In this document: one piece after another, positions 33,001 through 45,640 of the stretch
How the letters are laid out: the number at the start of each line of letters is the position of its first letter
How positions within the stretch are numbered: the stretch's first letter is position 1
Assembly: GCA_027475525.1 (NCBI GenBank)
Contig: JAMWFC010000092.1
Coordinates: 558,001 to 622,000, forward strand
DNA from: Macrolepiota albuminosa
Taxonomy: Eukaryota; Basidiomycota; Agaricomycetes; Agaricales; Agaricaceae
Direction: 5' to 3'
DNA length: 64,000 bases
Program-made: the position numbers and the translations under genes
The notes under the pieces: generated by a model
Databases searched by the model: none
The model's input: only the letters and a program-made list of their open reading frames with translations
Told to the model about the DNA's origin: nothing

Positions 33001-34792
33001 TCTCCCTCGCTAAAAAATACATACTCACAAGCGGATGAAACCCACTCGTCGGGTCCGCCTCGTCCTCTACCGCCCCTCCTCCAGCCCCTCCGCCGGCACC
33101 GCCACCGCCGGCGCTCCACCCATGCACACTATGCCCGCGGCCCGAAAACGTCGAAAACAACGACGTGTGCGTCGACTGCGACGGCGGCGAGCCCGGGGAC
33201 CCTCCTCCCCCTCCCCCTGCTCCTCCCGCAGCGCCACCGCCGCCGCCGCCGCCAAAGAGCTTACGCCCATAAAACCCAAAGCCCGAGAACCGTTTCGACT
33301 TTTTCGCTTCGCGATCCTTGTCTTTATCTCTAGCAGGCGCCGCAGCGGAGGACGACGACGGGCCGGCATTGGTTGAATCAAAGGACACGGCGAGACTCGA
33401 CCGGGACACTGCGTAGGTATGCGGGTGGCCCCATCCGTTGACTGTGGGTGTGGGTGTGCTGAAGCCGTTGACGGGGAGAACACCGTGTTTCTTTTCCCAG
33501 GACCGGACGGCGCGGCGGTACGCGTCGGAGGTGAGGACGTCGCGGAGCTTGCGCTCGATCTCGTCGTCGTCGCCAAACTCGAAGCCGTCCATGCGGCGGA
33601 TGACGGCGCGGTCGATGTCGTCTGCGCGCAGGGGCTCGCGGCGCAGCATGTGTGGGTCCGGAGGCCCGTTGTGTCCGCGGACCATCCACGGGTGGGACAG
33701 CACCTCGGCGAGTGTGGCGCGGTGGGAGGGGGCGGTGACGAGCATCCGCGAGAGGATATGTTTGCAGTCTGTAGGAAAAATGAGGAATGGTGAGGTGTGA
33801 TAGGGAGAAAACTGACCGGCGCTAAGCCAGACGGGATACTCGACAAAGCCGCGCTTGATTTTTGCATGGAGGGCGGGCATGCTCTGGTCGTCAAAGGGGA
33901 CTTTGCCGCAGACGAGGACGTAGAGGACGACGCCAAAGCTCCAGACATCGACTTCGGGGCCGACGTAGAACTTTGCGTTGAGGAGTTCGGGGGCGGCAAA
34001 GTAGAGGGAGCCGCAGAAAGTGGAGAGACGGGCGGCGGGGTCGTAGAGGTTGGAGAGGCCAAAGTCGATTATTTTGATATTACCAGATTGGGAAATGAGG
34101 ATGTTTTCGATTTTGAGGTCTGTGGAGTGCGTGAGTGGAGAGTGGAGGAGACAAAAGGGACGGACCGCGGTGGACGACGTTGTTGCGGTGGCAGTACTCG
34201 AGGGCGCTTCCGATCTGGCGGGCAAACTTGCGGGCGACGCGTTCGCGGAGACGGCCGTGTGCGATGATGTAGTCGAGCATCTGGCCGCCGTTGACGTACT
34301 CGAAGAGCATGTAGTAGTGGTGCTGATGGACGATCATCTGGCGCATGCCGCAGATGTACGGATGGTGCAGCAGCATCGACAGCGCCGCCTCGCGCAGCGT
34401 GCGGATCTCCTTCGAGGCATCCTTGGACGCCTGCTTGGCCGCAGACTCGTTGGTGGGGGGCGGCCCGGGGTGTGTCCGCGGCAGGATCTTGACTGCGAGC
34501 TTGCAACAACCGTCAGCGACTGCACCAGCCACAAACCAAACGTCACAACCTTTTCTGCAGTCACACTGTGCGTCGCCAGCTTCACCTTGCCCATGCTGCC
34601 CGCCCCCAGTGTCTTGCTCAGCATGTAGTCGCCCAGCATCCGGTTCGTGCGGTGGCGCGACCCCGACCCCGTCCGTCTGCTCGGCGTGCCCTCCCGCGAA
34701 GCCTCGGGCGTCCCCATCCCCGTCTGCCCAGACGCAGGCAGCGACATCGGCCGCGGCTTGTGTGAGGCGGCCCGGCTCTCTGTCGAGCTCAT
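30040..34792 (-). CDS. KIN1: KIN1/PAR-1 (MARK)-type Ser/Thr kinase with C-terminal KA1 domain
   Basis: Exons (minus order): 34550-34792, 34166-34499, 33817-34119, 31906-33768, 31051-31846, 30213-30996, 30040-30144. The kinase domain spans about residues 55-330: [10 protein letters not shown] loop, [16 protein letters not shown] (split by an intron after HR), DFGLSNLYD, and the T-loop [36 protein letters not shown] then shows the KIN1 subfamily. A very long Ser/Gly/Glu-rich linker follows ([19 protein letters not shown] runs). The C-terminus has [20 protein letters not shown] then LHGIQFRR and TELKL, a complete KA1 membrane-binding domain. Such kinases act in polarity and exocytosis. Oddity: an exact 77-bp tandem duplication (31768-31921) breaks the frame. 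Frame is restored either by removing one copy or by splicing a 59-nt GT-AG segment (31847-31905), as modelled here. With either, the protein is about 1,470 aa. Confidence 0.9.
31768..31921. repeat. Exact 77-bp tandem duplication inside KIN1-type gene
   Basis: 31768-31844 equals 31845-31921 base for base, and flanking bases differ. Length is not a multiple of three. Confidence 0.95.
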
Positions 34793-34863
34793 CGTGGCCC
34801 AGTTGTTGCCCACAAATGCCAGCGCCTGACAAGCCAAATCAGCTTATGTCAGCTTACTAAATA

Positions 34864-36854
34864 CTACATGTTCTCATAAAACTCTCTCGACAGCCCTGCC
34901 TTGGCTCTGTCCTCTACATTGAACGGGCCCTTGAGCGCGCCCCTCCACCCACGCCGCACCTCTTCCCTAAACGCCGCCACTGCATCCTCGCCCCCGCACA
35001 CCCACGTGAACCACCGGTGTCCCGACGTGACGTGCGTCACTTCGTCCGCGTGGATAATCTCCATCACTCGCACGCTCTCCATGTCTCCTGCCCTGCGGAA
35101 CCGCTCGATCGTCCCCGGGTTCACATCCAGCCCCCGCGCCTCGTGCACCAGGTGGATAATCGCCAGCCGCGCCCGCAGCGAATGCCCCGTCACCGTCGCC
35201 GACTCCCACAGCGCCGCATGCACCGGCATCGTCCCATACGGCGTCGTCGGCGATATCTCCGCCAGTCTAGACGTCAATAGCGTACTAATCACTGTCAGTA
35301 GTTGTCAACAACATAGAAGCCCTCTTACAAGTGTTTCGACTCGTCCAGCGCCATTTTCGTAAAATCTGAGAAAAACGCAAGAGGGATATCCGGATGCGCA
35401 GGTCCGAACCGCGCCATGATATCCCATCTAAGCAAAAAATAAGCCCTGTAATTCGTACGAAAAAAAACCACCAACGCAAGATCAATCCTATCAAAAAGTC
35501 AACACCTTGCAAGACAGAACCTCGTCAGAAACTCACGCCCACTGCTCGATATTCGCCAACGCATGCAACATGACCGCTCGACTCTTCCTACTCCTCATCT
35601 TCGCCGGATCCATTGTATTCCTCACAACACGCTCTTCACGGGTCGGCACGTCCGGCGGCCTAGGCGCATTCGGCGATCGATGCCCGATCGACACTAACTC
35701 GCCTCTACGAAACCGACTCACCGCCTCCCGCGTGCGTTGTACCTTTACCACCTTCGCATTAACCCCAACCCACGACGAGACAGGAGGGGAGACGGGCGCA
35801 CCTTTAAAATAGGATTAGGCGTATTCAGAATCAACACCGCCCAATGCATCAACGTAGTCGGCGGATCCACGATTGGCACAACCGGCTCCATCTCCATCTC
35901 TCGCTCATCGACTATCGCTATACCCGACGACGACGACGACGCGGTGATAGGCAGCAAAGGCGCCGTGGGTCGCGCAGGAGGGGGGTCCGCGAACTCTGCG
36001 GCGAAGCATCAGCGGAACGCAGGCACGGAACGCGGGGGACGCGGGGAACGCACCTTCGGAAACGGGACGAAGCTCGACGAGCGTCCACCCCGTGCCACCC
36101 GTCGGCGTCTCGACCCACACCCAATCCACCGTACCCTCTCCCTGCCCCTGCCCTTGCTCCTCCCCACTCTCGCTGTCGCGAGCGCTCTCACGCCTCACTT
36201 CGACCTCGTACGTACACGCTCTCAACCCCGTCTCGCTCTTCCCAGTCTTCAAATCAAAATCATACCTTCCACCCATCGCGGTCGTCATCGTCATCGATTC
36301 GTTAAGATCAAATTCAAATTCGAATTCATATCAGAATCGAGAATCGAGAATCGAGAATCGAGGGAACGGGAATGGAGGGAGTAAGATCAACAAAAACCCT
36401 ATCCATCCAAAAATCAACCCCCAACACAAAAACCAACAAGGACTCACTTATGCCACGGACATACAAGGACTCGACTCGACTCGCATTCTTCGATGTCCGC
36501 ATGGGAGAGGTCGGCGCCGAGATGTGGGCACGCGGATTCCATCACGTATATCTGCGTGTCTTTGTCTTTGTCTTTCTCTGTCTCTGTCTCTGTTTCTGTC
36601 TCTGTCTCCTTGCCGTGCTCCTTGTCGGTGTCCTTGGGCTCCTTGCTGTTGTCCTTGTGGTTGTCCTTGCAGTTCTCCTTGCCGATCTCCTCAGGCTCAT
36701 TGCCGGGCTCCTTGCGGTCCACCTCCACCTCCACCTCCACAGCAGGGACAGCACCAGGGACAGGAGCAGGGACAGGGACAGGGACACACCCCACAGGCGC
36801 AAGTCGAAAGAGTATAAGCGAGCGATACACACCCTCGCGAGACCGCAGCGTCAT
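34864..36854 (-). CDS. Rieske [2Fe-2S] - DUF455 (ferritin-like) fusion protein, 516 aa
   Basis: Exons (minus order): 36448-36854, 36054-36265, 35802-35995, 35537-35742, 35476-35487, 35329-35427, 34864-35284, all in frame. The Rieske ligands are CPHLGADLSH and, after an insert-free stretch, VCPWHKYDFDL (C-x-H ... C-x2-H). Before them, between the first strands, lies a low-complexity insert (VPVPAPVPG, EVEVEVD, KETETETETETEKDKDKD). The DUF455 part begins WAVLILNTPNPILK and continues through SRAVMLHALANIEQWAIDLA, WDIMARFGPAHPD, DESKHFTLL and a second helix pair with HLVHEARGLDVNPG and IIHADEVTHV. These Glu/His residues fit a ferritin-like di-metal bundle. Exon 5 is just 12 nt and encodes part of the helix junction A-IDLA. 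The role is unknown. The start at 36854 (MTLRSREGVYRSL) is chosen by domain fit; an upstream exon cannot be excluded. Confidence 0.85.
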
Positions 36855-36899
36855 GAAAAAGCGTGAATGGCTCAACACGTCGTTCAATGGGGATATCCT

Positions 36900-36957
36900 G
36901 AATGAACCCCAGCCCCAATCGACACCGAAAACGAAAACGAAAATGAAAATGAAAACA

Positions 36958-36988
<31 letters not shown>

Positions 36989-37040
36989 AAACGACACCGA
37001 AAACGAAACCAAAAAACACCAACACCAAAAACAAAAAGAA
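36900..37040 (-). repeat. Hexanucleotide-like microsatellite upstream of Rieske-DUF455
   Basis: Runs of CGACAC / GAAAACGA on the plus strand (GTGTCG / TCGTTTTC on the minus), just upstream of the chosen start. Confidence 0.8.
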
Positions 37041-37619
37041 AAACAAAAAGAAAACAGTGAGCCAGGTACGAGATTACAGGCGTGGTGCGTACTTGATTTT
37101 CTCCATCGTGATCGTGCGTGTGGGATCCAAAGTGAAGACGAAGATGAAGATGAAGGACGCCGAGTTTCTCAATGCAGAGCACGTGTGTAGATAGCCGATG
37201 ATTCACATGTGACCTTAGGAATTACCCACCCAATCCTTGAACCAGCTGACAAGTGAATGACGATCGCTAATCACCGAATAGGGTTCGTAATACATACTGA
37301 TAACGACACCAAGCTTTGACAGCCACACATGTACGAAGTAGTAGATTTTTTTTTGTTTCCGTGTTCATTAGGTACCTCACCTCAACTTGAAGGACAAGGG
37401 CAAGAAAGTGTTGTCTGCAAGAAGGTTGTGGTTTTTGTCCATAGATGTTTATGTGTGTACTAAACCCCGGATTTTCCTTGTGAACGTGGTCCACATGGTA
37501 GCTAATAAGTAGCTTTCGCATTCTTCTCCTCTATCCATCGTCACATATCGCTTCTCCACACTCTATCTCTTCACAAATATCGCACCTGGCCACACCTGTG
37601 GCCCTTCCATTGTTACATA
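37041..37619. other. Intergenic, no gene supported
   Basis: Transition from host genes to the repeat island. CpG becomes rare from about 37.6 kb. Confidence 0.5.
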
Positions 37620-37975
37620 CACTGGGTGCAGAGAATGATATTCTTTGCCAAAACAATGTAAAAATACAGTAAAAATAATGCAATTAATTTCAGAATTTTA
37701 TTTAAATATTTCTGTCAAAACTATAAAAAAAAATATTGTAACCAGATTTTGAATTGCACTTGGTCTAATGCTCTCCAATGCATTGGAGAAGATTACATTG
37801 GTCATTCTTAAGCCTAAGAACCAGAGCAAGCCTCCTGTGGCAATTTGTTTTCTTATTCTTTCAAGTTCAGTTAAAATATTTTTTTTATAATTTTAACAGA
37901 AATATTCAAATAAAATTCTGAAATCAATTGCATTATTTTTACTGTGGTTTTGCAAAAGAATGTTGTAGAGAAAAA
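37620..37975. mobile_element. Foldback MITE, copy 1 (right end displaced)
   Basis: Begins cACTGGGTGCAGagaatgat and continues with the same internal text as the copies at 54.9-55.7 kb. Its right arm runs to about 37975; the matching outer end (ttctgcacccagtaa) appears only at about 38249-38266, so about 270 bp has been inserted or rearranged. Confidence 0.75.
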
Positions 37976-38266
37976 CAGTAAAAATAACTACAGATGCATA
38001 AGTACATGCTTGCAAAGTGTAAGTAATGTGGCTTACTCTTAGCAACTCTACACAGAAGTGAGATGGCTGAGGGTAACCAGTTTTATTGGCTGAAGTATTT
38101 ATACTGTCAAAAATAAGGTTTTGGTAAAGATTAGTAAATAGAGCAATAAAAACACAAGGCTCATGAGTGGCAACATGCCCAAATAAGTAAAAAAAAGAAA
38201 ATGGTACTTTTGTGTACATAGTTAGGATTCATCTCACCCAACAAATGTCATTTTCTGCACCCAGTA

Positions 38267-40084
38267 ATAGGGAGCATGGTAGAGTAGTGGTCTCCACCAT
38301 GCATCTGCCATTGCATCCTGGCAGACACCAACAGAAGGTAAGAGTTTGCACCATGAACATGTGTTTAAACCCTCAAGGTTGCAAAAATTCCACTTCCCTT
38401 TTAGCATATAAATTCTCCACTACCAATGATCTGACCCTTTCTTTTGACCATGGATCTTCTTGGCTCATCACTGCCAATCTTTACTCACTGGCATGTATTC
38501 TGCCCAATGCCATCATGTACATTAAATCAAGACAATGGTATCCTGCCTCTGTATGCAATTGGCTCCTGCAACAGGAACCTTGTCCACCCTTGGTTATCTG
38601 GAAAACCCCAGCTCTGAATCACTGCACCATGGCTACACACTGGAGTAAGTTTCAGCCAGGATAGAAGAAAGATTGAGGAGACATTGTGTGACAAGAAAAT
38701 CATGCTAGATCTGATTCCTGCATACAAATTGTTCAACAAACTCTAACCATTCCAACTACTGGCACTGGCAAGGAATTCACACATCATGGGAGGTCACAAC
38801 ATTCTGTGTCTGCACAGCATAAAGGAATATCACTAGTTATGAATTACCTCCAGCCTAGAATCTATACCCTCTGATATATCTTTGATCATACTGCAATGTG
38901 AACCTGCTACTATATATGCCACCACAATCTCTGCAAGGAAAGTTCCAATATCAAACTTAGATTACATTGATACACTACATGCTACACCCTGTACAAGGTA
39001 CTGCACACTAGCCTGTTGGCCTGCCTCTTAGCTCTGTATTGTAGCTTGCTGGCATTAAATCAATTCATTCATTTATTCATTCCATTGTTATATACTTTAT
39101 CTTCTCATGCATGTCATACCTAGACACACTTGTGGCTCTTCCATTGTTGCTAGAATGCATACATATACAAGGACTACATACCAACACCTCCAGTCAATCA
39201 TATACTAGACTAGCAGTAAGTCATACATCCTTACACATCTTACTACAGACACTGATGTAGTTGCTGGAAAGATCTGTAAACTTATGCTGCTGTCAGGTAA
39301 TATCCTTAGTCAATCATATACTGAACTAGAGATCTGTAGACTTATGCTTCTATCAGGTTAATAATAGAGTTTCAGTTCTAACATAGGTCCTCATAGATAC
39401 ATACTTCTTTCATTATGGTATCAGGTATATATGTTACTCATACACATTGTGTGTGCCAAGTTACTTAGCAGACCTTGAATGGGGCCATTTGTTAATGACT
39501 GACTATGGTCACCTAACTTTTTTTCTAGCAGCAGTTCCAGAAATAGCAGGTATGTAGCACATATTTCTCAAAAATCTTGTCTGCACCTAGATGCATAAAT
39601 AGCAGCCACATATAAAGTAATAAATTTTTTGTATTCACCAGTAACATTTAAATTGAGACATACTGGTGTTAGTTGAAGCTACAGTTTAAACTGATCAAAC
39701 AAGGCATAGTTGGTCTCCTCCAAGTTTGAAAACTGTATAAAGCCTGTGAATGGAATACTATTGCATTAAAGGCTTTGCACCTCATCTCTCAAGACTCAAA
39801 CATCTTAAAAAAAGTCGAGTTGAAAGAAACTATTCCTAGAAATTGGAAATAGTTCTCTGGAACAAAGTGGTTATTGGTTTCATCCATGTTAGGTACTCTC
39901 TTAAAGAGTACATGGGCACTTGTACCAAATCCAGTGTTTTCAATGATCTTGTATTGTAGTTGTTTCTGACAGAATTCAATCATGGCTGTACTGGTAAAAT
40001 AATCCTATCATATAAGTAATGTTGCCTGAAAAGGCCAATGAGGTGATGTCCCAACACAGCATGCAAGTTCCTACTTGCTCAATC
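38267..40084. repeat. AT-rich, CpG-poor unclassified repeat material
   Basis: No gene recognised. Two partly repeated lines around 39190-39370 share AGTCAATCATATACT and GATCTGTArACTTATGC. Otherwise no structure. Confidence 0.4.
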
Positions 40085-40330
40085 TGTAAGGGTGACCTCT
40101 GGAGGCTATAGCTCAGTCACACAGCTGGCAGAGGGAGAGCCAAAGTATATTAGAGTATATACTAACAATATCATAATAACTACTCACCTGGCAGAGGAAG
40201 ACCCAAAGAAAACAAGTCTAGGGATTTTCTATGCCAAGTTGGATACTTCTGGGGCCTCTGAAGCATGAGAAACAACTATACAGGACAACAGAATCTTAAA
40301 AACTCAAAAATTGCCTAAACAAACAAGTTG
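40085..40330 (+). mobile_element. LTR-2 family, truncated copy
   Basis: Starts TGTAAGGGTGACCTCTGGAG and follows the LTR-2 consensus for about 245 bp (CAGTCACACAGCTGGCAGAG, GTATATACTAACAATATCAT) to aacaaacaagt, then diverges. Confidence 0.8.
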
Positions 40331-40639
40331 TAACGAAGTTATGGATTTAGTGAGAGCTTAAAGTTTATACTACACAGAATCAGACCAGTCTGGTCTATTG
40401 ACAATGTAGTATGAATACAAATTAAGCTGCTTAATAAGCAGCACATAGCTAACTATTTATAATTATGTACATAATATTATATTATAATAAATATAATATA
40501 ATATTCAACTACTATACTAAGTAAAAGCTATGTGGCCAACACCACATAGCGAACTACATTACATACTCCTCAATCAGACCAAACTATGGCTTTGAAGCAC
40601 CATGATGGTCAGGCCATTGGTGTCAGAGACAGGGATGAT

Positions 40640-43600
40640 TGAAGAGTCCCTAGGCTCTCAGAATCGATTAGCAGTCATGTCATCCATGTTGTAGTCGAAG
40701 AGATCATCCTTGGATGCAGGCTTGTGAGAGGTGTCCAATAGCCCTGCTATTTTACTAAGCAAGAGACTGAGGAGTCCCATAATAATCAAAGCATTGTGGC
40801 CTCTTATTGTTAATAGCAACTGCCTTATTGTATAGCCAGTTGTCAGCAAAAAAAATATGGGCCAAGTAGATGACCCCATAGATATATGCATGGTCAACTC
40901 AGCTGACCAGAATTTGGTTGTGAATAAGGACACATAACATGTCCAAAGTGGTGAAGACAGAAGCTGATGCCTCCAGAATGTCCATAGCTTAGGCCTCAAA
41001 AGTTGGGTCCTCAGAGTGGAGGGGCACAAATGATTGCCTTGTAGCCACCTTATATTCAGTAATGGCCTCCTTATAGAGGCCCAGCCACGCAAACATATAT
41101 GCCAGATACTTATGCACTGTAGTCTTAAAAGGGCAGCTAGCACTGATAGCATGTACAAGTATAAATCTAAAGAGGCTATGCCAATGAATGTGTATGGCAC
41201 AGTTCATGGCCAGACCAGTCCACATGTTGGGCATCCCAGAATGCCTATAAAAAAGGGCATATGAGCCCAGGTAGTCCAAAGCAACCCTTTGTTTTGGATT
41301 AGGGGAAGTCAGGCTAATAAAAGCCAGCCTCCTACTTTCCTTGCAGTGATAGATTCATGAAGGAGCAATCATACATGGAACTTGCTCCCACTCTTTGAAA
41401 CTTGTAAAAAGTACTGCAATAGTCCTGTACAGAACCTCTCCAAGTAATTGAGACATTGTTCTGTCTTGGGCAGTAGGGTGACAGTTAAGAGTCACCTGTT
41501 TGGACTCATTGAGCAAGAAATAGTCCAGCTGATGCTGATGAATCGGCATAAACTGGTTGTTAACTAGTGCATGGAGCTGGCAAAGCTCCTGAGAGCTGCA
41601 AAGAAATTCCTGAGATGCAACTTGGTACACTTTGCTGTTGTGGGGCATCTGTGCAGAATTGTCCTCTTTGTTGGCCTTGAAGGCCCTGGCTGCACAGGCT
41701 TCTTGCCTGACAAAAATAATGTTGGTCATTGGCAACCAGTAGAATTGGAGAGCCAACCCTGTGCCAAAGAATGTGTTCTGGTGCTCAATAGTATGATCTC
41801 AATAGATCACAATGCTGGGTGCATCAAAAATGCGCCCAGTTTCTTCTTTGAAGAGAGCAGCTCCTTGTTTGGCACTATTTTGCACCTGATGGTCCATTTT
41901 AGCCTGTCAATTACTGTTGCGCCGCTCATGCACCATACATTGTGCCACAGTCTCGTGCAGCATAGGAGATTCTATTCAAGCCTTTTTAGGCTCCTCATAC
42001 CAGTTGTTATTGGAGGGTAGAAACAGCAGCCTCTCCAGGACAGAACTCTCTGAATGTAGGTCTATCACTCACACACATCAAGAGTATTGGGCTGGGGGGC
42101 CCTCTACCAGTACTATGAGTAAAAAAGAGATGTTAGCCTCTGGGGCCTGTGATGACCACAACTCCTGCAATAGAAGTAATCTACCAACTGGGCTAAAAGG
42201 CCACAATGTCAAGCCTGGCTTGACATGTTGCAGGCACTATTTAAGCAGTATCCAGTGTCATGATGCTGTGGGTTATGACAGGGCCCCTTTTGGGGCATTC
42301 TTAGGAAAGTGCATATTAACATAGGTGTGCTTTTTTGGGTGCTTATCCTGACAGTCTTTTCAGTGTTGTAAGGCCTTAGCCTTAGTATGGCATGCACTGA
42401 CATCTCAGGAACTCTGCTTTCTAGAGTGCATGATAGATACTATAGATAATGGTCATGCAGACATGACTTCAGATACACTACTAATGAGATGCTGAATTAG
42501 CTAGAGAGCAGCTGGAACAAGGACATCATTATAGGGGAGGATGTCCTGTCTTAGGCTGGCCTCCTAGCCAGGAATAGAAATGCTCATCTAAGTTGAGCAG
42601 GAGGGCACATCCTCTACTCCTTGCCAATGTACCCTTTTGCTAGAGTTGGTATCCCAACTTGGGGGTGTAATCTGCTGCTTATATGCAGCTAAAAGTGCAA
42701 GGAGATTAGTTTTGTGCTGAGCACACATATAATTCATGTCATCTATCATCCAACTGATGAGGACAACAGCCTCTGCATTGCAGAGGAACAACGAGTCTGC
42801 AGGTATGTCATACCTGTTGTCCCTCAGATGTTAGAGGAGGGAAGCCAGGACAAAGTCCTAGTTATGAGTAAGCTTGACAGCCTGTGCTTTTTCTTTGTCA
42901 TGTCAACGACATGACTCTTCTTCTGAGCTGGGCTTGGGTTGGTGCGGCATCTCCAGCTGCTGTAACAAAGAGAGCCTGGCCAGGCTCTTTGTCAGTGCTT
43001 TAGCTGGAGACTTGCTGCTTGGTTCTGTATTGAGAGCTTCTGTGCTCTTACTAGCTGTTTTTGCTGGCATGAGGGATGATTTACATTCCTCTGGACTGTT
43101 GGCAGGCATTGTAGCTGACTAGAAGGTTAATTTTCCTTTCTCGGTGGGCACCTCATATAAGACATTGTACTGGGACATCATGCCCTAAGCTCCTATTCAA
43201 GCCAGAGAGTATGGCATCATTGTTGGCACATCAGCCATGCCAGGATAGTATGCCAGAGCCATAAACTGAGGCAAAGAATGTGCCTTCATTGGCCTCCTCA
43301 CCAGTACAGGGGCAAGCTGCCCCTATCCTGGCATTGCTTGGGGGCTAAATAGCCCCCTGTATTGGATTTTCTGAAATTGGCCCTCAGCGTGATGTGGCGT
43401 ATAAGCACCCTGTACTGTCTGATGAGGCAGAAAACTGCTCACAAGTGCATTCCAAGATATAAAGTTGCCTTGCATAAGTTGTTGTAGCTGATAGCTACTG
43501 ATTACTGGCTGCTGTGGTAGGTAGCCCACTGCTGGTTATTGCTGCTGCTATGGAAAGCCCACAGCCTGTTGTGATTGTCTTTACTGGAGCACACTTTAAG

Positions 43601-43776
43601 TAAGTGGAAGAGCCATCTGCCCCCCCTTCAGCTAACAGTAAAACCAACGGCAAAAACTCAAACACTTGCTGCTGTTGCTGCTGCTGCTGCTCATTGGTGT
43701 CCATAGGCATGTTGTCCATGATTGAAGAAAGAAAGGAAAAAAAGAAATTTTGAATTTTACGACGTGTCTTAGCCAT
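40640..43776 (-). pseudogene. Decayed protein-coding element, family not recognised
   Basis: On the minus strand, long open stretches in a consistent order are broken by many stops: a start MAKTRRKIQNFFF with a poly-Gln run (CAG/CTG repeat at 43668-43692), then a Lys/Ser region (PAKALTKSLARLS), a region with WMIDDMNYMCAQHKTNLLAL, and near the end YKEAITEYKVATRQSF. CpG is scarce and stops often fit C-to-T change. It resembles an old transposon or selfish gene, but I cannot name the enzyme; no HUH, DDE or RT motif is clear. Confidence 0.45.
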
Positions 43777-44018
43777 AGTTGCTGATCAACTCAGCCAAGC
43801 CATGATTGGCACTGCCAATCAAATTAGGCACTAGCATGCTTATTTAACTGATGTGGATGCTTAATGTTTTTCAGCTCCAAATAGCGGTCAAATGCCACCA
43901 ACTTTGAGCAATGGGAGTATGGCTCCCATGTTGTGTCTATGAGAGACTAACATACCTCAAACTTAAGTGTATTCTGCTCAGTCCAGCAGTGTCCAATTAT
44001 GCACTTAATAAACCATTC

Positions 44019-44536
44019 TATCAGAGGACTCCTCATTTCTTTCTTCTTTCACTCTTTATTTCTTCACTCTCCTTTCATTTACTTCCTTATTTCTTTTAGC
44101 ATTCTCTCATTTTGCTGTTACTACTTTTTCAACACTATCTGTTAGTACTATTCTCAACCTTTGAGGTGCTCTGGTTCTTTAGCTATCACTCAGACAAGTG
44201 TGGGCCCTTCAGCACCGCTCCAGGCTGCTTAGATAAGCTGGAGTTTGCCTTTCTGACTTCTAAAGTCCGGAGTTTTCCTCCCTTGTTTGCACACTTGTTT
44301 GGTTAGTCAATTTTTGAGTTTTTAAGGTTTTGTTGTACTGTACAGTTGTTTCCCATGCTTCAGAGGCCCCAGAAGCGTCCAACCTGGCATAGGGAATCCC
44401 CAGACTTGTTCTCTTTGGATCTCCCTCTGCCAGGTGAGTAGCTACCTTGATATTGTCAGTATATATTCTAATACACTTTGGATCTCCCTCTGCCAGCTGT
44501 GTGACTGAGCCATAGCCTCTAGAGGTCGCCCTTACA
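44019..44536 (-). mobile_element. Solo LTR of LTR-2 family (TSD CATTC)
   Basis: About 518 bp. It reads TATCAGAGGACTCCTCATTT ... CGCCCTTACA on the plus strand, i.e. TGTAAGGGCG...CTGATA on the minus. The 5 bp CATTC occurs directly before and after. No internal region is attached. Confidence 0.85.
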
Positions 44537-44799
44537 CATTCATTGTTGTCTTGTGCTCCAAAGTCATAGGGGCTTGGGATGGCCCTGTTAGAGAATAGCA
44601 TGTTGTCAGACATGTCATACGGTTACAGCAGTAACACATAAAACTTCAGAATGATACGTTGTTCCTGCAGTGCTTATGACAGCTCTAATATGTAGTTGGA
44701 GGTACTAGGCTCTGTGCCTAGTACTTGATATAGGCCTATCTACTTTGGGCAGAGTTTACTTGCCCATTTCTTAGGCAATCTCAGATTACATGTTGACAG

Positions 44800-45640
44800 A
44801 TGGCTATTAATCTAAAAACTATTCTATTTTCTGACAAATTCAAAAGATTCAAAAATAAAGCAGCTTACTTTTTATGAGCTTGCAACTCATACTTTGCACA
44901 AGCCTAAGTTTTAAAGAATAAAGTAAAGATGGCAATAGCATTAATATTGATAAAGGAAGATAAAACAAGTAAATAAGCAGAGAATCAGTTGAAACTTATC
45001 TAAAATAGAAAAGAAGAAGCACTTATTACTTGAATATTATTTTAAGCTGCTTTTAAAGACTATTTTAAAAACTGCATTCTTTAAAAAACTGCTGCTACCA
45101 AAATTTAAATCTTAGTTATGATAGACAGGACAGTGAATAAATATAATATCAAATTTAATAATTTCAAACAGGATATAAGGTAGAATGAAGCTATACTGCT
45201 TAATTGCTATAAGTTAAGACTAGAGAAAAATCTTTTTATAAAGATTTATTGATCTGACCCTTTTCTAAGAATGCTACAAGAATGTTAAAACAAAGCAGAC
45301 TTTTTAGATTGGCAATAAAGGTAGTTTAAAGTTACAGTAAAAAAGGCAGAAGAAGAATGACATATCATAAGAAACTCAAACAAGCAGTTTAGCATTCTGC
45401 AATTATTGGCATTAACTAAAACTATCAGCTCTTCTAATGTTCAGACAAATGCTACTATCAATCCAAATGCTATAGATATTAATAAAATTTATAAACAAAA
45501 ATTCTCTACTTGCTATAACTATGGAAAAGTAGGCTATATTGCAAAAAATTGCCACTCATCAAAAATTATTAAAAGTAGTAGAAGTAAAAGAGATCACAAA
45601 TTAAATAAAGAAGGCAGTGGCAGCTCAACTTTGTAAGCAG
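44800..45640 (+). pseudogene. Retrotransposon gag relic with a mutated zinc knuckle
   Basis: At 45511-45552 the frame reads CYNYGKVGYIAKNC. This is a Gag zinc knuckle (C-x2-C-x4-H-x4-C) in which the second Cys and the His have both become Tyr, changes explained by G-to-A and C-to-T. Basic residues follow (SSRSKRDHKLNKEG). Upstream the Gag-like frame is fragmentary. Confidence 0.65.

Noticed and set aside
37893..40000. Short open frames in the AT-rich island as genes
   Set aside because: Frames overlap on both strands, have repeat composition and no conserved motifs.
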